Positions 55,486 to 64,000 of a stretch of 64,000 nucleotides of DNA are shown one piece after another; within the stretch, counting starts at the first letter, position 1; each line of letters opens with the position of its first letter. A program made the translations under genes and the position numbers. The stretch covers positions 34,865-98,864 of the forward strand of contig RDNZ01000006.1 in the NCBI GenBank assembly GCA_011364905.1. Reading direction: 5' to 3'. Source of the DNA: Candidatus Thorarchaeota archaeon. Lineage in GTDB: Archaea > Asgardarchaeota > Thorarchaeia > Thorarchaeales > Thorarchaeaceae. The notes beneath the pieces were generated by a model. The model was not told the origin of the DNA. It searched no databases and saw only the letters and a program-made list of their open reading frames with translations.

Positions 55486-57221
55486 CCTGACATCAATAGC
55501 ATTGACGTGATTTCAGCTCTCAGGTCATCTTCAGAAACATATCCAGCAATCTGTTTGCTGCCCATGTGAATAGTTGGAAGAGCAGGTAAATCTCCTTCAG
55601 CAACACCTGATGCAGGGTCATCAACATTGATGAGATTGATAGTTGATGGACTAATATTCATCTCTGCTAAGACTGCAGTTAGAGACTCCAAGACCGGACT
55701 ACAAAATACACAATGTTCAGATTTGTAAAACACAATCGGAGGAATCTTGAGCTCTTCCTTCCATACTGGCAATAGCAAAACGAACCTATTGCCTTTTGTC
55801 GGATCAGATGGGTTTCTATCTTCAACCCATACTCTCCCGCCCAGATTTTCGATATACCTGTCAACAACAATTAATCCAAGACCCTTCCCTGCTAATTGTG
55901 CCTCAGGATCTCCATCTCGCCTGAAAATCTGGTCCTTGAGATCATCAGGAATTCCAGGACTATGGTCTAGAAATTCGATTCGGACCATGTCGCCATCTTC
56001 AGTGCTAGCAGCCGTAATCTCAAGTTTTACAGTAGTATTCGGATCTTCACTCGCGCAGTAGTGTATAATATTGAAGAAGATATACCACATGAAAGCATGA
56101 CCCACAACATCAAACGACTGCTTGGGAATGTTCGATTCGATATCAAGAGTTTTCCACGAGAAGTCTCGTGTAGCCTCTCTAACAGCTTTATTGAAATGAG
56201 GCTGAAGGCGTGTTTCTACCTTTTCGGGAGGCGATTGGCCAAGTGAAATCAGCACGCCCATGTTGGCAATCATTCTGCCTGCACTTCGAACACTCCAAGC
56301 TGTTTCACCTAAGAGACCTCGGAGACGGTCCGGAAGGTCAAGCGAGATAGTCAGGTCCTCCAGAGCAAACAAAACATTCTGGTTAGTCATGTTCAAGTCG
56401 CTACTCATGACCTCCATGTACAAGTTTGCCCGTTGACTCTCGTGTCTGAGTCTAGCCTCCACAGCGCGCCTGGAGGTCACATCAAATGCAGTGAGTCCGA
56501 TTTCGCTTAACTTCTCGGTTCCTGATGAAAGAGGACTTGAGGAAATATTGGTCCAGATGATCTTTCCGTCCCCTCTCTTCATCTGAATCTCTAGACCTCT
56601 GACAGCTCTCCCTCGTAGGGCTTCTTTAACAATGTCTGCACCTGGGTCATACCGAGGTTCTGGATCCGGTAGAAATTCAGAGAGTGATTTGCCAATGAGC
56701 TGATCAGCTTCACAGCCAAGCAACTCCTCAGCCGCAGCATTCACTTGCTCAATGTTGCCATTCCGGTTCAGAGTGAAGTATGCAACAGGAGACATATCAT
56801 ACAAAGTAGCGAAGCGGTTCTCCAGCTCGGAAACTGCTGCTTCAAGCTCCATCTGAGTTGTGACATTTCGAATAGTAGCAATGACAGCAGGCGAGCCTTT
56901 CAGTTTGATCTCTATTGGAGTAATTTCAACATGAAGAATCTCATTATTGCTTGATACCAGACGAGTGTTGAATCGAGTCGAGTCTTGACCGGTAGTAAGT
57001 GCCTCAATCATATCTTGGTCGCGCCTTCGAGACATTGGCTCGACGAGTTCCACGAAAGGCATGTCAAGAAGGTCTTCTTTCTTGAATCCAAGCATATCAG
57101 TGAACGCACTATTTGAGAGAATAATGTCCTCATCCTGAATGACCACAAATCCATCTCGGACAACTTCCATGACCTTGTGTAACCAAGATGTTTCGTCATT
57201 CGTATCAGGCACTTGTGACAC
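55482..57221 (-). CDS. PAS-PAS histidine-kinase-like protein (probable pseudokinase) with C-terminal thioredoxin/glutaredoxin-like domain
   Basis: Same architecture as 36937-38709; VMSSDLNMTNQ in place of VMTHDLNNVNQ; NIIHYCA in place of NLLHNAM; C-terminal IVFYKSEHCVFCSPVLESL...LPALPTIHM. Confidence 0.88.
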   Translation of the reverse strand: MSQVPDTNDETSWLHKVMEVVRDGFVVIQDEDIILSNSAFTDMLGFKKEDLLDMPFVELVEPMSRRRDQDMIEALTTGQDSTRFNTRLVSSNNEILHVEITPIEIKLKGSPAVIATIRNVTTQMELEAAVSELENRFATLYDMSPVAYFTLNRNGNIEQVNAAAEELLGCEADQLIGKSLSEFLPDPEPRYDPGADIVKEALRGRAVRGLEIQMKRGDGKIIWTNISSSPLSSGTEKLSEIGLTAFDVTSRRAVEARLRHESQRANLYMEVMSSDLNMTNQNVLFALEDLTISLDLPDRLRGLLGETAWSVRSAGRMIANMGVLISLGQSPPEKVETRLQPHFNKAVREATRDFSWKTLDIESNIPKQSFDVVGHAFMWYIFFNIIHYCASEDPNTTVKLEITAASTEDGDMVRIEFLDHSPGIPDDLKDQIFRRDGDPEAQLAGKGLGLIVVDRYIENLGGRVWVEDRNPSDPTKGNRFVLLLPVWKEELKIPPIVFYKSEHCVFCSPVLESLTAVLAEMNISPSTINLINVDDPASGVAEGDLPALPTIHMGSKQIAGYVSEDDLRAEITSMLLMSG

Positions 57222-57372
57222 CAGTAACTATACCGTGCTACAAGGGTGTACATAAACAATCGTCGCCTAGATTCACTCGATTTTTAAGGCAAACTAAATA
57301 GTGCATCTCCTCTGCCATTGTCCAACCTTGAAGATATCCCGATGGGTCTTCGCCCAAGGCGTGGGATTCGTT

Positions 57373-58659
57373 ATGAGATATGAGTGTGTTAAAGCAAAGT
57401 CACTCCTTTCCAAGCCACATGTTGCAGAAGGGTGGTTCCACATGAACAGAAGCCTGAATGCATACAGAGGGTGTGAGCATGGATGTGTTTATTGTGATGG
57501 CAACTCAGAGTACTATCATGTAGATAACTTCTATTCCCGTATCCAAGTGAAGGAAAATGCAGCACAAGTTCTGCGTAAGGAACTCAAGAAAATTGGATTT
57601 ACTTCCAGGTCCGAGTTAGAAACTGAAACACTATGGAAATTCCTCGATGATGAAGATGCAAAGAGGATTGCGGAAAAGGTACCGCGAAAGATAGTGATTG
57701 GAGTTTGTGGAGGAGTGAGTGACGGCTTTCAACAAGCGGAACAAGTACACAAGGTGACCTATCGAATTCTGGAATCTCTTCTCGACTATGGCTTGCCAGT
57801 GTTCATTCTCACAAAATCCACCTTGGTATTAGAATACTTGGATCTCCTCAAGGAGATTAATGAACGAGCATTTGCGAATGTTGTGTTCACAATAACCTGT
57901 GCTGATGATAGTGTTCAAAGTGTTTTCGAGCCAAAAGCTGCTTCAACATCTGAACGGTTCGATGCACTGAAGGAGATACGAAAAGCGGGACTTTTTGGTG
58001 GAGTAATGGCGACACCTATCATTCCAACAATTGGGGACAATGTTGAGAATATGACCAGTCTCGTGAAGAAAACGAAAGCAACGGGCGGCGAGTTCATTCA
58101 GTTCGGAGGCATGACACTCAAGCCGGGTCGTCAAAAGGAATACTTCATGCGAGTGATAAAAAGACGGTATCAAGAAAACTATGACCTGATTGAAAGGATC
58201 TATGAGAATAACAATACCTATGGTCAACCAATCTGGAAACGATTGCCCGTCAATGTGATGGTCATGGGACACCATCTTTGCAAACAACACGGTGTGAGGG
58301 ATAGAAGCGTTCGACATAAGATACCTTACGAATATGAGTCCAATAACAGGGTCTTGGCGGTCTTGCTTGACATTGTCTTCAGAATGAACATGTTCTTTGG
58401 AATGTCCAGAAGTGCAACGAAACCATATTGGGAACTCGCTGCAAGAATCGAACGCGGTGTCGATGAGCTTGCGAAACTTCGGTCAGAGGGCGAGCTGGAA
58501 GAGCGTCTTATGATTAATGACACAATGGGTGAAACAGTGAATGAAATCTTGGATTCAGGAACCTGTAGAGTGTTGGAGAACCTTGAAACAAGAATAGATA
58601 CAATGGCAAACATGGAGATCGATTCAGATATCAGAACTTCGCCTGATGAGTTTGTTTAG
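57373..58659 (+). CDS. SPL/Rv2578c-like radical SAM protein
   Basis: SLNAYRGCEHGCVYCDGNSEYYH (CxxxCxxC), VFILTKSTLVLEYLDLLKEI; start at MRYECVKAKS (57373). Confidence 0.87.
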   Translation: MRYECVKAKSLLSKPHVAEGWFHMNRSLNAYRGCEHGCVYCDGNSEYYHVDNFYSRIQVKENAAQVLRKELKKIGFTSRSELETETLWKFLDDEDAKRIAEKVPRKIVIGVCGGVSDGFQQAEQVHKVTYRILESLLDYGLPVFILTKSTLVLEYLDLLKEINERAFANVVFTITCADDSVQSVFEPKAASTSERFDALKEIRKAGLFGGVMATPIIPTIGDNVENMTSLVKKTKATGGEFIQFGGMTLKPGRQKEYFMRVIKRRYQENYDLIERIYENNNTYGQPIWKRLPVNVMVMGHHLCKQHGVRDRSVRHKIPYEYESNNRVLAVLLDIVFRMNMFFGMSRSATKPYWELAARIERGVDELAKLRSEGELEERLMINDTMGETVNEILDSGTCRVLENLETRIDTMANMEIDSDIRTSPDEFV

Positions 58660-58710
58660 CAAGGCCATGTTTCAAGGGCACTTTTTGAAGTGCTATCTAA
58701 TATGCAAGGT

Positions 58711-59790
58711 TCATTCAGCAGATTTGAATAATACTACTTCGTGAAGCGTCGAGCCTTCCTCTCTATAGGTTTGACCTTTGTGAGTCACCTCAAGATCAAA
58801 ATTAGAAAGCAGTCGGAAGTATCCTGGTTTCATTCGAAGCACATACTTTGCAAGGAAACGGAGAACAGGATTGAAATTCTCCAACATGTCCTGAGCCTCA
58901 AGCACCTTATCGACTTCCAATGTAGCCTTCATCTCATTAGGAACAATGATTGAAATCTTGTGGGGAAAACTGTGCTTTGCTTTTGGGCTAAACTCAAAGT
59001 CTTCCTTGATGAACTCATATTCACCTGAGCTGATAATAGGCTCTTCGCCCTTTGCAAGTAGGAGGACTTTCACCGGATGTCTGTTTACTTTTTCATTGCA
59101 TTGTATGAAAGCATATGCTACCGTGAAGTTCTTGGAATAGATTCTACCCCACATCCAATATTCAATGATGCTTTGGAATGCAAAATTCAACCAGTTGTGA
59201 TCGTGATATCCTACACCCTTCACTGACATTGTTTTTGTGCCATCTCTTACTATCCCTTCCACTGAAGCTCTAGGTAATGGGACGACCCATGCAAAATAAC
59301 CAAGGTCTGCAAAATGAGAATATCCATTACCAGGTTGCCAACCTTTAACCTCTGCCTTGTAGGTCAGGTCGAACATGAGATCCTCATCTTCAAGGAAGAT
59401 CTTGTAAACTGGAAGACCATCATCAGATAGTTCTGCTTCCAACGTGTTGTTTCCAATGGTAACATGAGGCGTTTCTCGTGAAGCATAGAATTGGGATTTG
59501 TTGTACTTGATGACCTTCTGGGTCTTACGACCATCAGGTCTCAGAAGGGTCAGTTCAACTGCTATTTTGCCCTGATCGAGCCCCGGGTTTGGATATGCGG
59601 CGTAAAAGAATGCAACTAGAGTGTAACCGCCCTCTAAATGAGCATCAAAATACCACCACTCAAACTGGTTCTTTGCTCCAACTTCAATATGTAGCGCATT
59701 TTCTTCATGTCTCATAGGAAGTATTGTCCCATCTCGCCTTCCAGGTCCAGTCCATCCTTCCTTGACTATAGAGTCTGTGTTTTCTTCCAC
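58711..59790 (-). CDS. AttH/CrtC (carotenoid 1,2-hydratase)-like lipocalin-fold protein
   Basis: QFEWWYFDAHLEGGYTLVAFFYA, GVGYHDHNW, WMWGRIYSKNFTVAYAF. Confidence 0.8.
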   Translation of the reverse strand: MEENTDSIVKEGWTGPGRRDGTILPMRHEENALHIEVGAKNQFEWWYFDAHLEGGYTLVAFFYAAYPNPGLDQGKIAVELTLLRPDGRKTQKVIKYNKSQFYASRETPHVTIGNNTLEAELSDDGLPVYKIFLEDEDLMFDLTYKAEVKGWQPGNGYSHFADLGYFAWVVPLPRASVEGIVRDGTKTMSVKGVGYHDHNWLNFAFQSIIEYWMWGRIYSKNFTVAYAFIQCNEKVNRHPVKVLLLAKGEEPIISSGEYEFIKEDFEFSPKAKHSFPHKISIIVPNEMKATLEVDKVLEAQDMLENFNPVLRFLAKYVLRMKPGYFRLLSNFDLEVTHKGQTYREEGSTLHEVVLFKSAE

Positions 59791-59796
59791 ATCTTA

Positions 59797-61377
59797 CTAC
59801 TCCTTTTTGCTTGCTGAAATGTAGTGACTTGAGTCTCCAACCCCTTTTGGATCGAATGTAGCCTTTATCTTCCGTAACCACTTGGGATAGTCCATGGTTC
59901 TAGGCCCATAGTAATCATGCACTTTGTCTCCAACGATAAAGAATGGCATACCAAGTGCATTTTGAAGATCAACTTCATTACATTCGTCCTGATACTCAGT
60001 GTATCCTTTACAAGACTCCACTGACGCTGCGTTATAGACGGTGGGAACTTCAAGGTGGGCTGTATGCCCGCCCTCGTAAGCCGTAGTCCACACGCCTTCG
60101 CCTCTGTCATCGCCTATCACACCTTTCTCGATGTATTTGGCTTTGATTGGCTGGTTGATTTCTGCAATCCTAACTGCAAGAGAGATTGAATCCATCCCTC
60201 CGTGAGTGCTCTGAAAACAGTTAGAAAATCGAAATGCATGACCACCTAACATGTTCCTGACTGACTCAGCATAATGAGAGTCCCTAGGAACGATTACTCC
60301 GTCTTCTATTAGGTCATTTCCGCCATGTTTCTCCATTATGGCTTTGATAAGTTTGGTTCGATAGTTAAACTCACGCTCAGTGTGCGCAGTCACGAGGACT
60401 ATGAAGTATCTCTTTGCGTGAAGAAGAACTCCTCCGAAAATTGCTTCAATTGCCTCCATCTTTGTATCTGTGAATAGACCTGCCAATCCCTCAGCAGAGG
60501 AGCAACTCGCCATCATGACTGCATCGTGATCATTCACTTCATAGAATGCTGGTTCAAACTGCTCCCATTCAGTGAAGTTCAGTACGAACATTTTCCAGTA
60601 AGGGGGTATTTTCCATTCATAGTGCGGGACTGTTCCGCTGATCTCCCATTTCCAGTCACTTGGGGCTGGCCAAGAGTAGAGCTTGATCGCAGCTTTAGTG
60701 AACACGCCAAGCCCGCCATAGGCACCCATCCAGCCTCGGATCACACCGCGCATGCTGAATCCAGGGCCATCACCACTGAACCATTTTCCACTGTGCTCAT
60801 ACGAGCCAATCTTCAGGAGTTCACCGTTCGGAAGTACCCATTCTGCGCCTAGAAGATTTCGACCGCTAAAACCCGTGTAAGGCGAAGTGAAACCTGGTCC
60901 GACAAACGACGTGTGACTCGCCAGTGGTGATGTCTGTGGACCTGCACCCTGAGCATGATGCATGAGACCATACTTGAAAAGCTCAGCTTGAAGCTCAGCA
61001 TTCGTCACATAGGGTTCAATGACCGCATACATGTTTTTGGCATCGATTTCGATGATCCTATTCATCCGTCTTAGATCAATTTGGATGGATCGGGTATGAG
61101 AAACACCGGCCCATGGCCCCATGCCAGTGCTGAGTGCCTTGAACTTAATGTCATGTTCGTTGCAGATTTTGACTATGGCTTGTACTTCATCGGTTGTTTC
61201 GGGAAGAACTACCGCAGCAGGCCTTGTACCGAATCGTGTAGGTTCCTTCCCCCTTTGTACGCTTTCGATTTCAGTGCCCCATTGGAATGCATATGTGTCC
61301 AGAATTGCTGGAGATTGCGTGATGAATTTCTCGCCCACAATAGCACTAAGCTTTCCGTAGACGTCAGGCTCTAACAT
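59797..61377 (-). CDS. FAD-binding (PCMH/GlcD-type) oxidase subunit
   Basis: PAAVVLPETTDEVQAIVKICNEHDIKFKALSTGMGPWAGVSHTRSIQIDLRRMNRI; C-terminal KATFDPKGVGD. Confidence 0.9.
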   Translation of the reverse strand: MLEPDVYGKLSAIVGEKFITQSPAILDTYAFQWGTEIESVQRGKEPTRFGTRPAAVVLPETTDEVQAIVKICNEHDIKFKALSTGMGPWAGVSHTRSIQIDLRRMNRIIEIDAKNMYAVIEPYVTNAELQAELFKYGLMHHAQGAGPQTSPLASHTSFVGPGFTSPYTGFSGRNLLGAEWVLPNGELLKIGSYEHSGKWFSGDGPGFSMRGVIRGWMGAYGGLGVFTKAAIKLYSWPAPSDWKWEISGTVPHYEWKIPPYWKMFVLNFTEWEQFEPAFYEVNDHDAVMMASCSSAEGLAGLFTDTKMEAIEAIFGGVLLHAKRYFIVLVTAHTEREFNYRTKLIKAIMEKHGGNDLIEDGVIVPRDSHYAESVRNMLGGHAFRFSNCFQSTHGGMDSISLAVRIAEINQPIKAKYIEKGVIGDDRGEGVWTTAYEGGHTAHLEVPTVYNAASVESCKGYTEYQDECNEVDLQNALGMPFFIVGDKVHDYYGPRTMDYPKWLRKIKATFDPKGVGDSSHYISASKKE

Positions 61378-62649
61378 TCACTCATCACCCTCCAAACTTT
61401 TCGCTACAAGTTGCGTGAGGTCATAGAAGTCCATAGGGTCATCTCTGGTACTCAGTGCATCCTGAAGGTTTGTTTTGCAGAATGGGCATGCTGAAACCAA
61501 AGCGTTGGCACCAGTGGACTTAGCCTCTTCAACCCGCTCATTTGCGGCGAAGAGTGCGAAATCAGGATAGGCCGACTTACATCCAGCCCCAGCTCCGCAA
61601 CAGTAGGAGTACTCACGTATGCGTTCCATTTCAACTAGCTCCACGCCCGGAAGTTGCTTTAGCACATTACGTGGAGCATCATAGACTCCGTTTGTGCCCT
61701 GTCGCAATGGCTTCGGAGGATCCCAGATAAAGACCTGAGACAGGAGTTCCACTTTCTCTCCTTCATATGGTTCGTAAGGCTCAGACATCCTACCTAGATG
61801 GCAAGGGTCGTGATACGTGACCTTGAGAGGGATCTCCTTAGTAGGCTTTAATCGACCCTCCTTAAGGAGCTCATCAACAAGTTGCGATATGTGAATAACC
61901 TCAAAGTCATGCTCCACAAATCGCGGATACTCGGTTTTGAGCATGTTGAAACAGCCTGCACAAGAAGTGATGATCCGTTTGATCCCAAGCTTGGTGAAAT
62001 GCTTCACATTGCTTGACATGATTTCGATTGCGCTCTTCCTGTCACCCACTCGATAGACTGGACTGCCGCAACACATTTCGTCAGACCCGAGTATTCTGAA
62101 GGGCTCTTTGGCTGCATTGAGGATTTTTGCAGTGCTGCGAGCTATCTCTTCTCTCCTGAGAGAAGCAGTGCATCCAACGAAGTAGAGAGTGGTTGAGTTC
62201 TCATCTAATTCAACATCCTCGGGTAGCCAGTCAGATCTCTTCTCAATTGGTTCACCGTACGGATTCTGGTTTTTCTTGACAAGCTCAATGTACTTCTTAT
62301 GAGCCGGCATTGGGCCAACGCCTTCTTCGACAGCCAGAGTTCTGAGTTCATGGATCACTTCGTTTGGTTCAAAATCATACACCCATTTACAGGCAACGTC
62401 GCAACCACCACAATTTGTGCACTGATAGAGTACATCAAGCATTTCGGGAGTCCATTCAAGGCGACCTTTATGATAGGCATTGGCCATGATCATCCTCCCG
62501 CCGCCGGAATATGCATGAAAATTGTAATATTGTATCGATGGGCAGACATGAGAGAATCTTTTACTCTTGATGGCAATCTGTGGGATATACTTGCATTTCG
62601 AGCATCGGACACAGCTGTCCATCATCTCTTCGAACTGCTCAAGACTCAT
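61378..62649 (-). CDS. Fe-S oxidoreductase with CCG domains (GlcF/HdrD-like)
   Basis: CVRCSKCKYIPQ, CTNCGGCDVACKW, FVGCTASLRREEIA, CCGSPVYRVGD, CCGAGAGCKSAYPDFA; start at MSLEQFEEMM. Confidence 0.92.
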   Translation of the reverse strand: MSLEQFEEMMDSCVRCSKCKYIPQIAIKSKRFSHVCPSIQYYNFHAYSGGGRMIMANAYHKGRLEWTPEMLDVLYQCTNCGGCDVACKWVYDFEPNEVIHELRTLAVEEGVGPMPAHKKYIELVKKNQNPYGEPIEKRSDWLPEDVELDENSTTLYFVGCTASLRREEIARSTAKILNAAKEPFRILGSDEMCCGSPVYRVGDRKSAIEIMSSNVKHFTKLGIKRIITSCAGCFNMLKTEYPRFVEHDFEVIHISQLVDELLKEGRLKPTKEIPLKVTYHDPCHLGRMSEPYEPYEGEKVELLSQVFIWDPPKPLRQGTNGVYDAPRNVLKQLPGVELVEMERIREYSYCCGAGAGCKSAYPDFALFAANERVEEAKSTGANALVSACPFCKTNLQDALSTRDDPMDFYDLTQLVAKSLEGDE

Positions 62650-64000
62650 TTGGGCACCTCCTTGAAACATAAAGTGCCAGGATTCAACACATTGTTTGGA
62701 TCAAAGATCTTCTTTACACTCCGAAGTGCCTCCACCATTTCAGGTGATGCCTTCTCAAACACAGAGTCAGTGATTACACCATATGGTCGACTGAAGAAAG
62801 CGCCTTCGTCTAGTAGTTGCTGCTGACCTTCATTCAACAATTGTCTTGCATTCTCTGTATCTTTTGCATCATCAGGATTGTAGTACAAGTCAAAACTGCA
62901 GTGGGTGTTCACCCCTTGGACTACTGGTTGTATATACACACCGATTTGATCAGATGGAAAGCCGATGTTGTTTGCGGCTCCTAAAAATGCAGAGTAGAGC
63001 TTTGGAACTTGGTCCAGCGTGGTGGAGAACAGTACTTCACTGCAGCTCCCCTTTGGAAAGAATTTCCAATAAGGCTCAGTACTTGGTCTGTTCAGAAGCG
63101 ACTTCACATCCTCAGCTTTGAGAGGTCCGAGGGTATCACCGAGGTCTACATCTTTCTCTTTGGCGATATCCATAGTGTCTCCAACGCGATACTCAATCTC
63201 ATTTTTCGCGAGAATGCCATGACCGGAGACCCCTATCACTAGTATCCATGGAGGGAGTTTCTCATTCCGCCCTAAAGCAGCGTTGAGGCAAGTCCGGTTC
63301 AGAATGAAGTGCTCATCAGCCAATCTTCTCCTAAGGAGCTGGTAGTTGAATGCTTCTAGGTCTTCCAAATCCCCAGCACCTGCGAAGAGAACATTGTGTT
63401 TCTCTGGGAGGAACTCACATTTCATTGAAATCCAAGTAGTAATCCCAATCGTACCTTGAGACCCTTGTATTATTCTGAAAGGATCAAACTGAGAGGGCCC
63501 TTGAGGATTCTTCTGAGCTTGTCCAGATGCCCACTGCTCCTCTAGGCTACCGGGCCCAGCTGCAGAGCCAGTCCTTAGAATTTCCCCAGAACCAAACACC
63601 GTTTCCGTGCAAAGTAGGGGGTCAGAAGAATCCCAATGAAAACGAGGAGTGGTGATAGGTTCTCTGTCCAGGCAACTGGCCAAGACTGATTTTGATGCTT
63701 TCGGGAGAAAGGGCATCAATGGGCGAAGACCATGTTCTCCCAGGGCGGGAATAAGCTCTGAAAATGTAACCCCAGGTTCGAGCATCACGACCTTGTTTTT
63801 CCTATCGATTCGTATGATTCTCTTCATCCGACTCAGATCAACGATTACTGCATCATTTCTCTTGGGCAGTGATGAACCTCGACGTCTTGGTCTGCCTGAA
63901 CTCACAGGAATGAGTGCTATTGAGTTTGCATTGGCCCACTTCACGATTTCAAGCACTTCATCAGGTGAGTCTGGCCAGACAACCAATTGAGGAGAGATCG
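62646..64000 (-). CDS. FAD-binding (GlcD-type) oxidase subunit, 5' end beyond window
   Basis: Frame continues open to 64000 (ISPQLVVWPDSPDEVLEIVKWANANSIALIPVSSGRPRRRG); C-terminal KKIFDPNNVLNPG. Confidence 0.9.
   Translation of the reverse strand, partial: ISPQLVVWPDSPDEVLEIVKWANANSIALIPVSSGRPRRRGSSLPKRNDAVIVDLSRMKRIIRIDRKNKVVMLEPGVTFSELIPALGEHGLRPLMPFLPKASKSVLASCLDREPITTPRFHWDSSDPLLCTETVFGSGEILRTGSAAGPGSLEEQWASGQAQKNPQGPSQFDPFRIIQGSQGTIGITTWISMKCEFLPEKHNVLFAGAGDLEDLEAFNYQLLRRRLADEHFILNRTCLNAALGRNEKLPPWILVIGVSGHGILAKNEIEYRVGDTMDIAKEKDVDLGDTLGPLKAEDVKSLLNRPSTEPYWKFFPKGSCSEVLFSTTLDQVPKLYSAFLGAANNIGFPSDQIGVYIQPVVQGVNTHCSFDLYYNPDDAKDTENARQLLNEGQQQLLDEGAFFSRPYGVITDSVFEKASPEMVEALRSVKKIFDPNNVLNPGTLCFKEVPK

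Noticed and set aside
58687-58702. GCACTTTTTGAAGTGC hairpin after the radical SAM gene
   Set aside because: Short stem and no T-tract on either strand; not convincing as a terminator.
62299-62826. 175-aa plus-strand ORF
   Set aside because: Spans the junction of two well-supported minus-strand oxidoreductase genes.
62646-63986. FAD oxidase considered as an N-terminally truncated pseudogene
   Set aside because: Frame remains open to the window edge at 64000, so truncation is due to the window boundary.

Overview
Gene-dense archaeal chromosomal window with about 50 credible protein-coding genes on both strands and no rRNA, tRNA, CRISPR array or intact transposon that I could recognise. A gelsolin-like single-domain protein, paired LRR proteins, B-box-like zinc-finger membrane proteins, an archaeal-type amidohydrolase/adenine deaminase set, CofE and many beta-rich tail-anchored surface proteins point to an Asgard archaeon, possibly Thorarchaeota-like. 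That placement is inference, not tested. Most genes are ordinary metabolic, transport or regulatory families. The strongest candidates for something under-described are: (1) two PAS-PAS-histidine kinases at separate loci, each ending in a thioredoxin/glutaredoxin-like domain with a CVFC motif, one of which has lost the phospho-acceptor His and the N-box Asn; (2) an NfeD-like partner of an SPFH/flotillin protein carrying a ~115-residue His-Asp repeat with 4-residue periodicity; (3) a receiver domain fused to a HisKA-like H-box segment with no ATPase domain; (4) a tandem pair of Zn-ribbon/B-box-like membrane proteins; (5) clean PadR and ArsR operator palindromes; (6) hairpin plus T-tract sequences behind several genes, unusual for archaea. 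A 51-aa tail-anchored ORF at 10831-10986 is below the cutoff of the supplied ORF track. All family calls come from reading motifs by eye; no database search was run.
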